A program made the translations under genes and the position numbers. From Anaerolineales bacterium UBA5069 (GTDB taxonomy: Bacteria > Chloroflexota > Anaerolineae > Caldilineales > Caldilineaceae), in assembly GCA_002415895.1 (NCBI GenBank), contig DIAV01000101.1, positions 4,858-13,688 on the forward strand: a DNA stretch of 8,831 bases, written 5' to 3'. This document shows, piece by piece, positions 1-6,666 of the stretch (position 1 is the stretch's first letter; each line of letters opens with the position of its first letter). The notes under the pieces were generated by a model. That model saw only the letters and a program-made list of their open reading frames with translations, ran no database searches and was not told where the DNA came from.

Positions 1-762
1 ACGCTGGTTGCCGAACGCGCCGCGCTCAAGCTCACCAAGCAGGGTGACCTGCTGGCCGTGGCCGAGCGGCTGCTGCTGGGCCAGACATCACCCGCGGATG
101 ACAAGTTCGCGCAGGCCGCGCAAGCCGTACAGGATGCCGGCGCCGGTCTTGACATTGCCGAACAAAACCTCGCCGGTGAGGCCGCTGATGTGGCCGCTGG
201 ACAGAGGGCGCGCAAAGCCAAGGCACGCGAACTTGAAGCCGCAGGCGACAGTGAGCTGGCCGAAGGTCTGCCTGAAGGCATCTCTGCGGCGGGTGAATTG
301 CCCACCCTTGGCCCCGTCAACGCACCTGCCGCGACCGAGCTCAACGACGCATTCCAGCGCAGCCTGGCTGCTTTGGAAAGCACGCCCGAAATTGTGCTGC
401 CCAGCGAGGCGCCCTTCTCCGAAGACGAGGCCCCGGCCACCGCCCAGGAAGAGACGGCGCAGCCCGCCAAACCGGCAACAACCAGTGACGCGCTGCCGCA
501 GGTGATTACAGCCGACATGCTGCGCGCACGCATGGCCCAGCGCAAGCAGGCCGAAATGAAGAACCTCGATGAAATGGTCGTACCCGAGGAGCTCCTCGCC
601 GGCTATGACATCGAGGGAGACGCAGACGACATCGTCATCCCGGGCGTCAAACCCAAGGCCAAGGGCAAAAAGGGCGTGCCTGTGAAGACGGCGCCCGCCA
701 AGCCCAAGAAGAAGAAGTACTACCAGGCCGACACCGGCGAAGTTGACGACGATCTGGTCTAG
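1..762 (+). CDS. nusA: Probable NusA C-terminal extension (5' partial)
   Basis: The frame is open from the first base of the window and ends at TAG 760-762, giving 253 residues of a protein that starts upstream. No S1 or KH domain is visible, so the assignment rests mainly on position: nusA normally lies just before ylxR/rnpM and infB. The visible part is rich in Ala, Glu and Pro, with a helical, charged start (LKLTKQGDLLAVAERLLLG) and a long disordered-looking middle. It ends in a lysine-rich block (KPKAKGKKG, KPKKKK) followed by an acidic end (EVDDDLV). Such tails occur as lineage-specific extensions of NusA, which binds RNA polymerase and RNA to modulate pausing, termination and antitermination. 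The tail could contact RNA or the ribosome, but that is inference. Alternative: an unrelated Ala-rich protein inserted before rnpM. The coding frame is secure; the name is moderately so. Confidence 0.6.
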   Translation, partial: TLVAERAALKLTKQGDLLAVAERLLLGQTSPADDKFAQAAQAVQDAGAGLDIAEQNLAGEAADVAAGQRARKAKARELEAAGDSELAEGLPEGISAAGELPTLGPVNAPAATELNDAFQRSLAALESTPEIVLPSEAPFSEDEAPATAQEETAQPAKPATTSDALPQVITADMLRARMAQRKQAEMKNLDEMVVPEELLAGYDIEGDADDIVIPGVKPKAKGKKGVPVKTAPAKPKKKKYYQADTGEVDDDLV

Positions 763-770
763 TGGTGCAT

Positions 771-790
771 GCTGCCAGGTGCGCGGCAGC
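771..790 (+). repeat. Small inverted repeat after the nusA stop
   Basis: GCTGCC (771-776) pairs with GGCAGC (785-790) around an 8-base loop, starting 8 bases after the upstream stop codon. No T-run follows, so it is not a standard intrinsic terminator. It may only add RNA structure to the nusA-rnpM gap. Confidence 0.4.
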
Positions 791-795
791 GTTGG

Positions 796-867
796 TAGCG
801 GCAGCTTCAGCCGCCGTTCTCAAGGATGAAACGCGGTTCATGCCCACGGCGGCTGAAGCCGCCGCCA
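796..867. repeat. Long imperfect palindrome, candidate dispersed (REP/MITE-like) repeat
   Basis: Arms 798-817 and 846-865 are complementary over 20 positions with a single mismatch (803/860); the inner 14 bp (GCTTCAGCCGCCGT, 804-817) are perfect against 846-859. The 28-base middle carries its own 5-bp stem, ATGAA 826-830 with TTCAT 837-841. The whole unit therefore folds as a long hairpin with an inner hairpin. It occupies much of the gap between probable nusA and rnpM and would interrupt the message with a strong structure. Compact non-coding palindromes of this kind are often dispersed through bacterial genomes as REP or MITE-like elements. Only one copy is in this window, so dispersal is inferred. 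An open frame runs through it into rnpM but is not considered coding. Confidence 0.7.
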
Positions 868-923
868 GGGAATTCGCCGTGCATGTGCGGCAGGATCGCG
901 GCCGCTGTTCGGCCCTTGGTGAC

Positions 924-930
924 AGAGGAG
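924..930 (+). promoter_or_regulatory. Ribosome binding site of rnpM
   Basis: AGAGGAG lies just upstream of ATG 933, with two bases between. The spacing is short, but this is the only good purine-rich site ahead of the conserved part of the protein. It argues for the start at 933 rather than a GTG at 762 in the same frame. Confidence 0.55.
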
Positions 931-932
931 AC

Positions 933-1289
933 ATGACAGCCAAGCAGCAGCCCCGCACCCGCCACGTGCCGCAGCGCACCTGTATTGCGTGCCGGCGCGT
1001 GGCCGGCAAACGGGCGCTCATTCGCCTTGTGCGCACGGATGCAGGCGTCGAAGTTGACGCAACCGGCAAGCGCGCCGGCCGCGGGATGTATCTGCATCCC
1101 AACCAGCAGTGCTGGAGCGCAGCCCTCAAGGGCAGTCGCATTGAGCAGGCGCTGCGCACCAAGCTAAGCGCCGCCAATCGCCAGGCACTGCAGGCCTTCG
1201 CCGCCACCTTGCCGGCCAGCGAAGAGCTGCCGCCAATCGACGCGGCGGATCAACCCGTGGACGCAGCGCAGCCAGGCACAGAAGCCTGA
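933..1289 (+). CDS. rnpM: RnpM/YlxR family RNA-binding protein
   Basis: This 118-residue protein carries the hallmarks of the YlxR (DUF448) family. They are RTCIACRR near the N-terminus (Cys17 and Cys20), LIRLVR at 29-34, a short acidic-glycine strand, GRGMYL at 49-54 and a third Cys at 60 followed by an Ala/Lys-rich helix. In Bacillus subtilis the family member was renamed RnpM because it binds the RNase P RNA and modulates its activity; the placement between nusA and infB is the usual one. Family members are typically about 90-100 residues. Here the extra length is a C-terminal tail after about residue 85, rich in Ala, Pro and Asp and probably disordered. ATG 933 is chosen because the frame upstream of it crosses a palindromic repeat and shows no family similarity. 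It lies 170 bases after the upstream gene. Family assignment is firm; the RNase P role is carried over by homology. Confidence 0.92.
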   Translation: MTAKQQPRTRHVPQRTCIACRRVAGKRALIRLVRTDAGVEVDATGKRAGRGMYLHPNQQCWSAALKGSRIEQALRTKLSAANRQALQAFAATLPASEELPPIDAADQPVDAAQPGTEA

Positions 1290-1318
1290 GCGGCGGCCAC
1301 CAGCCATTGTTTACTTTT

Positions 1319-1356
1319 GCACGTCGGCAGTGCCCGTCGGGCACGCCCACACGTGC
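1319..1356 (+). other. Nested stem-loop downstream of rnpM
   Basis: GTGCCC 1330-1335 pairs with GGGCAC 1339-1344 around a three-base loop. It is enclosed by GCACGT 1319-1324 pairing with ACGTGC 1351-1356. It begins 30 bases after the rnpM stop. No T-tract follows on either strand, so it is not called a terminator; it could be an RNA processing or stability structure. Confidence 0.4.
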
Positions 1357-1749
1357 TGGATTAAGGAAATCAGGGACATCATGATTCAGTCGATCCAGGC
1401 GCAACGCGTGTCCGCTGCCTCGTCTCATGCAACGCCCAGTCGTTGACATGCAAGGGGGCCGTAGCGAGACGAACGTTGTGGTTGTGATGGGAGCAAAGCA
1501 ATGAGCATGTTCTGAGACAAGCCCAAGTCGGTGCGCCAACAACGCCCACCGCCAAAGCTGGACCACGCTCATTCTCCGCTTCACACCCCACAACGCTTTC
1601 TCCCGCCGGCATCCCTTTGCACCGACAGCCGTTGCAGTGCAGGTATAAGCAGACCCGCTGGTTGTAGACCTGGGCTAGCGCCCGCCGTGCAATTGCGGCA
1701 GTGCGCCTGTCCACTTTGCGCGCGCCTTGCGTGCGCATTCATTCTGCAA

Positions 1750-1785
1750 GCTCGCATGTGCGAGCGCTGACAAAGAGATTGTCAG
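1750..1785 (+). promoter_or_regulatory. Two tandem hairpins upstream of infB
   Basis: Hairpin A is GCTCGCA (1750-1756) with TGCGAGC (1759-1765). Hairpin B is CTGACAA (1767-1773) with TTGTCAG (1779-1785) around loop AGAGA. They are separated by one base and end 53 bases before the infB start. Both 7-bp arms are perfect. The arrangement resembles a leader-RNA structure or protein-binding element, but no known regulator is recognised. Confidence 0.45.
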
Positions 1786-1822
1786 AACCAGACGAAGAAG
1801 AGCATCAGCAGCGATATTTGCT

Positions 1823-1829
1823 GAGGGAG
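1823..1829 (+). promoter_or_regulatory. Ribosome binding site of infB
   Basis: GAGGGAG lies nine bases upstream of ATG 1839. This fixes the IF2 start at 1839 rather than at an earlier start codon in the same frame (1701), whose encoded extension is Cys/Arg/His-rich and lacks family features. Confidence 0.75.
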
Positions 1830-1838
1830 AAAAACCAA

Positions 1839-3974
1839 ATGGCAGGACAATCAGGTGGTAGCGGCGGTGGTGGTGGTGGCGGTGGCAACCGGCCCGGTGG
1901 CCCCAGCAGGAGCAGCAGCGGTGGCAGTGGCGGCCCCAGCCGCGGCGGTAGTGGCGGCGGCCCCAGTCGCGGCGGCAGTGGCGGCGGTGGCGGGCGATCG
2001 TCTGACTTCAGCGCCCCACGCGCACCCACACGCGGCCCCGCCGCACGTGGCAAATCCAAAAGCAGCGCCGGCGCCAACCGAGGCCGCCCCAATCGCGAGC
2101 AAGAGCCGCCTATGGCGGTGATCGCCGCGCTCGCGCCCAAACCGGCCAAGGAAGTCAAGCGCGTCATTACAGAGGTCGAAGTCGGTGATTTCATCACCGT
2201 GCGCGACCTTGCAGGCCTCATGGAGCGCAGCCCCATTGACTTGATCAAGGTGCTCATGCAGTACGGCATCATGGCCCCCATTACCCACAATATCGACCAT
2301 GACACGGCCGTTATTCTGGGCGAGGAACTGGGTGTCGCCGTCCTGCGCCCCGATCAGATGGCCGCCGACGAAGACGATGAGGAACAAGATGGCGTCGCCG
2401 TGGCCGAACAGGCGCAAACACTCGTCAAACAGGTGCTCGGTTCCGAAAAAGAGAAGAACCTCGTTGGCCGCCCGCCCGTTGTCGCGGTGCTTGGCCATGT
2501 GGACCATGGCAAGACAACGCTGCTCGACCGCGTGCGCCACACCGATGTAGCCAGCGGCGAAGCGGGTGGCATCACCCAGCGCACAGGCGCCTACCAGGTC
2601 ACGCTCGATGGCAAGCTGATTACCTTCCTCGACACCCCGGGCCATGAGGCCTTCACCGCCATGCGCGCCCGCGGCGCACGCGTCACGGACATTGTCGTGC
2701 TGGTGGTCGCCGCCGATGACGGTGTGATGCCGCAAACGCGCGAGGCCATCAGCCACGCCAAGGCCGCCGGCGTACAAATCATCGTCGCCGTCAACAAGAT
2801 TGACAAAGCCAACGCCAATCCCGACCGTGTCCTCGAGGAATTGGCCAAGGAAGGCCTGCAGGCCGAGCAATGGGGCGGTGATACCATCGTCGTCCTGCTC
2901 AGCGCGCTGCGCAATGAAGGCATAGACAACCTGCTCGCCAACATTCTCGTCGTGGCCGAATTGGAAAATTACCGTGCCAATCCCAAGGGCCAGCTTGTGG
3001 GCACAGTGATCGAATCATCGCTGGACAAATTGCGTGGCGTCACAGCCACGCTGCTCATCCAGAATGGCACCTTGCACCAGGGCGATACCGTTGTGGTGGG
3101 CTCCACCTGGGGCAAGATCAAGGCCATGTTTGATGACACCGGCAAACCCATCAAGGTAGCCGGCCCCAGCACACCCGTCGTCGTGCTTGGCTTGCAGGAG
3201 AGCCCGGGCGCAGGCGACGTGCTCGAGGGCGTGCGCAATGACAAGGAAGCCAAGGCGATTGCCGAAGAGCGCCGTCTCGCCGATACCGCGCGCGCCGGCG
3301 CCGCAGCCGCCGCAGCACCCCGCATGTCGCTCGAAGAACTCTTCGACCGCGTGCAGGGCGGCGGCAACAAGGTGCTCAATCTCATTGTGCGCGCCGACCT
3401 GCAGGGCACGCTCGAACCCGTCATCAACTCGCTCAACGACATTGCCAACGACGAAATCGACATCAAGGTGCTGCACAGCGCCGTGGGCAACATCAGCGAG
3501 AGCGACGTCATGCTCGCCGAAGCCAGCGATGCCATCATCATCGGCTTCTCCGTGGGCACAGACAAGGCCGCGGCCGCACGCGCCGAGCTTTCGGGCGTGG
3601 AAATCCGCAACTACTCCATCATCTACAAGATGATTGAAGACATTGAAGATGCTGTCAAGGGCATGCTAGACCCTGTCTACGAGGAGCGCACCGTTGGCCA
3701 TGCCACCGTGTTGCAACTCTTCAAGCTGCGGCGCGGCTCCATTGCCGGCTGCAACGTTCTCGATGGCGTCATCAAGCGCAACGCCATGGCGCGCGTGCTG
3801 CGCAATGGCACACCAGTCATCTTCCCCAACCGCGTGGAAACCCTGCGCCGCTTCACCGAAGATGTGAACGAAGTGCGCACCGGCTTTGAATGCGGCATCA
3901 AACTGCATGACCGCAGCGACGACGTCCAGATTGGTGATGTCATCGAAACCTACGAAAACGTGCGGGTGCGCTAG
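1839..3974 (+). CDS. infB: Translation initiation factor IF-2
   Basis: This 711-residue GTPase brings fMet-tRNA to the 30S subunit and promotes subunit joining. Residues 1-100 are a low-complexity linker of Gly, Ser, Pro and Arg. One IF2_N module follows at about 109-165 ([17 protein letters not shown]). The G domain shows GHVDHGKT (219-226, P-loop), GGITQ (243-247), DTPGHEAF (265-272), NKID (319-322) and SAL (355-357). A beta-barrel domain II covers about 380-475. Domain III begins around 511 ([13 protein letters not shown]), and the tRNA-binding C2 domain covers about 612-711 with IAGC at 635-638. The length is close to the short IF2 of Bacillus rather than the long E. coli form. The switch I region reads [10 protein letters not shown] where many IF2 proteins have GGITQHIGAY. 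It is preceded by a 549-base gap and followed by a 14-bp hairpin, so it may be transcribed or processed apart from rnpM and rbfA. Confidence 0.98.
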   Translation: MAGQSGGSGGGGGGGGNRPGGPSRSSSGGSGGPSRGGSGGGPSRGGSGGGGGRSSDFSAPRAPTRGPAARGKSKSSAGANRGRPNREQEPPMAVIAALAPKPAKEVKRVITEVEVGDFITVRDLAGLMERSPIDLIKVLMQYGIMAPITHNIDHDTAVILGEELGVAVLRPDQMAADEDDEEQDGVAVAEQAQTLVKQVLGSEKEKNLVGRPPVVAVLGHVDHGKTTLLDRVRHTDVASGEAGGITQRTGAYQVTLDGKLITFLDTPGHEAFTAMRARGARVTDIVVLVVAADDGVMPQTREAISHAKAAGVQIIVAVNKIDKANANPDRVLEELAKEGLQAEQWGGDTIVVLLSALRNEGIDNLLANILVVAELENYRANPKGQLVGTVIESSLDKLRGVTATLLIQNGTLHQGDTVVVGSTWGKIKAMFDDTGKPIKVAGPSTPVVVLGLQESPGAGDVLEGVRNDKEAKAIAEERRLADTARAGAAAAAAPRMSLEELFDRVQGGGNKVLNLIVRADLQGTLEPVINSLNDIANDEIDIKVLHSAVGNISESDVMLAEASDAIIIGFSVGTDKAAAARAELSGVEIRNYSIIYKMIEDIEDAVKGMLDPVYEERTVGHATVLQLFKLRRGSIAGCNVLDGVIKRNAMARVLRNGTPVIFPNRVETLRRFTEDVNEVRTGFECGIKLHDRSDDVQIGDVIETYENVRVR
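1932..1985 (+). repeat. Two 27-bp tandem repeats in the infB Gly-rich region
   Basis: Units 1932-1958 and 1959-1985 match at 25 of 27 positions and each encodes GPSRGGSGG (IF2 residues 32-40 and 41-49). A diverged partial copy precedes them. In-frame units of this kind can change copy number without breaking the gene, so the linker length may vary among relatives. Confidence 0.7.
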
Positions 3975-4002
3975 CATCCGCTGCACAACCGAGTGGCAGC
4001 CG

Positions 4003-4037
4003 GCGCCGGACATGTTGATTGCGAACATGTCCGGCGC
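4003..4037. other. Perfect 14-bp inverted repeat between infB and rbfA
   Basis: GCGCCGGACATGTT (4003-4016) is exactly complementary to 4024-4037, with a seven-base loop (GATTGCG). It starts 29 bases after the infB stop and ends 65 bases before rbfA. It is GC-rich at the base, but no T-run follows on either strand, so it does not fit a classical rho-independent terminator. It may act as a T-less terminator, an RNase processing or stability site, or a DNA operator. Confidence 0.75.
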
Positions 4038-4088
4038 ACAGTTGACTGCACGGCCATCAGCACGGCCAACCGGTCTGACCCACGGCAG

Positions 4089-4094
4089 AAGGAG
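4089..4094 (+). promoter_or_regulatory. Ribosome binding site of rbfA
   Basis: AAGGAG ends eight bases before GTG 4103, which is ideal spacing, and supports the GTG start of rbfA. Confidence 0.75.
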
Positions 4095-4102
4095 TCATAA
4101 CC

Positions 4103-4552
4103 GTGACCAGTGAAAAACGACAGCAGCGCGTGCGCGGGCTGCTGATGGAAGAACTCGCCATCCTCGTGGGCAGCGAACTCGAGGATCCCAAACTGAGCTT
4201 CGTCACCGTAACAGACGTGGTCGTGAGCAAGGACCTGCACAACGTGCGCGTCTATGTAAACCACCAGGATGAGAACGTCTCGAAGCGCGAACTCATGATC
4301 CATCTCGAGAAAGCCATCCCCTTCCTGCGTGGCAAGGTTGCCGAACGGCTCACGCTGCGCTCCGTGCCCGAAATCTCATTCGAGTACGACGAATCGGCGT
4401 TGCGCGCAGCGCGCCTCACCGACATTCTCAACCAGATTGCCCAGGAGCGCAGCGCCACCGAAAACACCCCCTCGGACGCAAGCGCGCCGCCAGCACGTGC
4501 AGACGGTGACAATGCCAATGCCGCCAATTCCACCACCGGGGATGCGGCGTGA
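4103..4552 (+). CDS. rbfA: 30S ribosome-binding factor RbfA
   Basis: This 149-residue protein has the single KH-type fold of RbfA, which binds the 30S subunit near the 5' end of 16S rRNA and aids late maturation, notably in the cold. Visible family features are R-rich helix 1 (KRQQRVRGLLMEELAILV), the EDPKLSFVTVTDV strand, VSKDLHNVRVYV, and the LRSVPEISFEYDESA segment followed by a helix ending LTDILNQI. The core spans about residues 1-113. The last 35 residues (Ala, Asn, Asp, Thr-rich) form an acidic tail that is probably disordered. The gene starts with GTG and has a well-spaced ribosome binding site. Its stop TGA overlaps the GTG of the next gene in the four bases GTGA, which indicates translational coupling. 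Confidence 0.96.
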   Translation: MTSEKRQQRVRGLLMEELAILVGSELEDPKLSFVTVTDVVVSKDLHNVRVYVNHQDENVSKRELMIHLEKAIPFLRGKVAERLTLRSVPEISFEYDESALRAARLTDILNQIAQERSATENTPSDASAPPARADGDNANAANSTTGDAA

Positions 4553-5529
4553 TTCCAGCCAGCCTGCTCAATGGTTTGAGGGACGCCACGCGCGTCCTTG
4601 CTGTAAGCCATGTCAAACCCGACGGTGACGCCATCGGCAGCCTGCTTGCCCTGGGTCACATGCTGGGCGCGCTAGGCAAAAGCAGCGTTCTCAGCCTGAA
4701 TGATCCCGTACCTGCCATCTATCGCAGCCTGCCGGGGGCCGACGCCATCGTTGGCCCCCAGCGGGATGCAGCGGGTTTCGACGCCGTCATCGCGCTCGAC
4801 TGCTCATCAGTCGACAGGCTGGGCCGCGCCTATGGCGCCGCGTTTGCCCACCTGCCTTTGCTCGTTATCGATCATCACATTACCAATGATCGCTTTGGCA
4901 CGATCAACTGGGTCGCGCCGGAATGCGCCGCCACCAGCCAGATGCTGCTCCTCCTGGCCGATGCACTGGGCGTTACGATTGATCAGCCCATGGCACAGTG
5001 CCTGCTTACGGGACTTGTCACGGACACCCTCTGCTTCCGCACCAACAACACCACCGCCGCCGTGCTCGCAGCGGGCATGCGCCTGCTTGAGGCGGGCGGC
5101 AATCTCACCACAATCACCGAGAACATTCTTGAGCAACGCAGCTTCAACGTCGTGCGCCTGTGGGGCACAGTGCTTGATGCCGCCCAACTTGAGCAGGGCG
5201 TGATCTGGGTCACAATCAGCCTGGCGCAATTTGAGGCCTGTGGCGCCAATGGCGACGACGGCAGCCTGAGCAGCCTGCTCATTCGTACAGAGGGCGCCGA
5301 CATCAGCGCCACCTTCGCCGAGAAGTTGGGTGAAAGCGGCGCGGCGGCGGTAGAATGCTCATTCAGGGCGCGCAAAGGTTTTGACATTAGCGGTGTTGCC
5401 CAACAATTGGGGGGGGGTGGCCACCCGGCCGCCGGCGGCTGCACCGTTCCCGGCACACTGGCCGAGGCCACAGCCAAAGTCATCCCACTCCTGCAACAGG
5501 CGCGCACAAACGGACTTTCGGAGCCATAA
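4549..5529 (+). CDS. nrnA: DHH/DHHA1 phosphoesterase, NrnA-like oligoribonuclease/pAp phosphatase
   Basis: This 326-residue protein has the two-domain DHH-DHHA1 architecture of NrnA. Such enzymes degrade 2-5 nt RNAs from the 5' end and can hydrolyse pAp to AMP using Mn2+. Metal-binding motifs are all present: HVKPDGDAIGS (21-31), ALDCS with Asp84, DHH at 108-110, and GLVTDTLCF with Asp159. The DHHA1 domain ends in the substrate-binding signature GGGGHPAAGG (288-297). Length matches the family (about 310-330). The GTG start overlaps the rbfA stop by four bases, so its translation is probably coupled to rbfA. The rbfA-nrnA-truB order is common in Firmicutes, Chloroflexota and others. A run of nine G at 5409-5417 encodes part of the glycine motif and is a potential slippage site. 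Exact substrate preference cannot be told from sequence. Confidence 0.94.
   Translation: MIPASLLNGLRDATRVLAVSHVKPDGDAIGSLLALGHMLGALGKSSVLSLNDPVPAIYRSLPGADAIVGPQRDAAGFDAVIALDCSSVDRLGRAYGAAFAHLPLLVIDHHITNDRFGTINWVAPECAATSQMLLLLADALGVTIDQPMAQCLLTGLVTDTLCFRTNNTTAAVLAAGMRLLEAGGNLTTITENILEQRSFNVVRLWGTVLDAAQLEQGVIWVTISLAQFEACGANGDDGSLSSLLIRTEGADISATFAEKLGESGAAAVECSFRARKGFDISGVAQQLGGGGHPAAGGCTVPGTLAEATAKVIPLLQQARTNGLSEP
5409..5417 (+). repeat. Homopolymer of nine G inside nrnA
   Basis: The run falls across the codons TTG GGG GGG GGT and encodes the start of the GGGGHPAAGG motif. Loss or gain of one G would shift the frame at the conserved C-terminal signature. In this reading the frame is intact. 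Confidence 0.85.
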
Positions 5530-5631
5530 CCGTACACTCTCACCGTCCAAGTGGCGCATTGCGCGTGCCCGCCGGCCAATCATCAGTCTGCAAATACTCT
5601 TTTCTCTTCCCGCCTGGAGCAAGCCCGACTC

Positions 5632-6663
5632 GTGACCAGTGATGAACCTGATGTAAACGGGCTTCTCCTCGTTGACAAACCCGGCCTTGACTTCCCCACA
5701 CTGGAGGCCCTCCCGAGACCCGATGTGCGCTCCTACGCCACCAGCCACGACGTTGTGCAGCAAGTGCGCCGCCTGAGCAGGCAGCGCCGCATTGGTCACA
5801 CCGGCACGCTGGACCCCATGGCCAGCGGCCTGCTTGTGCTGTGCCTAGGCCGCACCACCCGCCTCGTTGAATACTACCAGGGCCACTCCAAACGCTACCG
5901 TGCCGAAATCACCCTCGGCTACGCCACCGACACCTACGACGCGCTGGGCGTCATGACCGAGCAGCAGCCCGTGCCCGCTGTGACCATCGCAACTCTCGAG
6001 CAGGCGCTAGCCACGTTGCGCGCCGCCACGCAGCAGATGCCGCCCATCTATTCGGCCCTCAAGCAAGGGGGCGAGAGTATCCATTACAAAGCGCGGCGCG
6101 GCGAAGAAGTTGCAGTCGAGCCGCGCACCGTTCAGTTTCACGAAATCACGCTGGTGCAATTCGCCCCACCCAGCCGCGTTACACTTGAGGTCCATTGCTC
6201 CGCCGGCGCATACATGCGCAGCCTTGCCTACGACCTTGGCCGCGCGCTGGGCACGGTCGCCACACTCACAGGGCTGCGGCGCATTGCTGCCGGCCCCTTT
6301 ACGGTGGCGGAGGCACACACCCCCGCGGAGATTGCCGCCGCGGCGAAAGCCGATCGCCTGGCCGATTTGCTGCTCCCCACCGGCGACCGCCTCGACCTGC
6401 CCACCTACACGGCCGCCGCGAGTGTCATTGCGCGCCTTGGCTTTGGGCAGGTGGTCGCACGCGACGAACTGATGTTGGCATCCAGCCCAACCACCCTCGC
6501 TGCGGCAGAGCAATCGCCGGATCCCACCGCCAGAAGCAGCGCAACGCCCCAGCTTGCCCAGCTGCGCAGCGCCGAGGGGCTGTTACTGGGCATCGTGCGC
6601 GCCGCCGATTCAACAGATCCCAGCACGTCGCGCGGCTGGCGCGCAGAAAAATGGTTCGCGTGA
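5632..6663 (+). CDS. truB: tRNA pseudouridine(55) synthase TruB
   Basis: TruB converts U55 of the tRNA T-loop to pseudouridine and also acts as a tRNA chaperone. With GTG 5632 the protein has 343 residues. It opens NGLLLVDKP (9-17), carries the catalytic motif GHTGTLDPMASG with Asp61, then KRY with Tyr89, the RRGE segment, and CSAGAYMRSLAYDLG with Arg196. The C-terminal PUA-like domain starts near residue 244 and contains a Pro/Ala/Thr-rich insertion. Between DKP (15-17) and TSHDVV (37-42), where homologues have about three residues, there are 19 residues (18-36): a 16-residue insertion. The same frame extends upstream to GTG 5551, but that extension is not TruB-like and lacks a ribosome binding site; TGGAG at 5615-5619 is a modest site for 5632 (12-base spacing). 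The gap from the previous gene is 102 bases, and ribF follows after 3 bases. Confidence 0.96.
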   Translation: MTSDEPDVNGLLLVDKPGLDFPTLEALPRPDVRSYATSHDVVQQVRRLSRQRRIGHTGTLDPMASGLLVLCLGRTTRLVEYYQGHSKRYRAEITLGYATDTYDALGVMTEQQPVPAVTIATLEQALATLRAATQQMPPIYSALKQGGESIHYKARRGEEVAVEPRTVQFHEITLVQFAPPSRVTLEVHCSAGAYMRSLAYDLGRALGTVATLTGLRRIAAGPFTVAEAHTPAEIAAAAKADRLADLLLPTGDRLDLPTYTAAASVIARLGFGQVVARDELMLASSPTTLAAAEQSPDPTARSSATPQLAQLRSAEGLLLGIVRAADSTDPSTSRGWRAEKWFA

Positions 6664-6666
6664 TTC

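Larger units (their letters stand above)
1290..1838 (+). other. Long non-coding stretch and probable infB leader with inverted repeats
   Basis: These 549 bases between rnpM and infB hold no ORF with recognisable protein features. The largest open frames here are Pro/Cys/Arg-rich and look random. No ylxQ (L7Ae-like) gene is present, although some bacteria have one at this position. Several inverted repeats are visible: 1330-1344 inside an outer pair 1319-1324/1351-1356; 1426-1434 with 1441-1450 (one bulged base); 1420-1425 with 1467-1472; 1474-1481 with 1588-1595; and two tandem hairpins at 1750-1785. No convincing -35/-10 pair was found: TTGACA at 1443-1448 has no partner, and TATAAG at 1644-1649 has its nearest -35-like TTGCAC 21 bases away. 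The stretch may be a structured 5' leader of infB, a promoter region, or degraded sequence. Confidence 0.6.

Noticed and set aside
762..932. Extension of rnpM to a GTG at 762
   Set aside because: The extension crosses the palindromic repeat, has no family similarity and no ribosome binding site, while 933 has AGAGGAG upstream.
1381..1446. 21-codon small ORF (ATG 1381) as a possible leader peptide
   Set aside because: There is a weak AGGGA four bases upstream, but no run of regulatory codons and no support beyond chance.
1443..1471. TTGACA at 1443-1448 as a -35 promoter box
   Set aside because: No TATAAT-like -10 box lies at 16-18 bases; the sequence there is GAGACG.
1531..1770. 79-residue + strand ORF in the infB leader
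   Set aside because: The composition is Pro/Cys/Arg-rich, no ribosome binding site is seen, and it overlaps inverted repeats; it looks random.
1851..2870. 339-residue ORF on the minus strand
   Set aside because: It lies opposite infB, whose protein is unmistakable. The antisense product is Ala/Gly/Thr low-complexity at one end and has no recognisable domain; long antisense frames are common in GC-rich genes.
4003..4037. Calling the 14-bp hairpin a rho-independent terminator
   Set aside because: No T-run follows on either strand, so it is listed as an inverted repeat of unknown role.
5551..5631. GTG 5551 as the truB start
   Set aside because: The extra 27 residues are not TruB-like and no ribosome binding site precedes them; GTG 5632 places the conserved NGLLLVDKP at the usual distance from the N-terminus.
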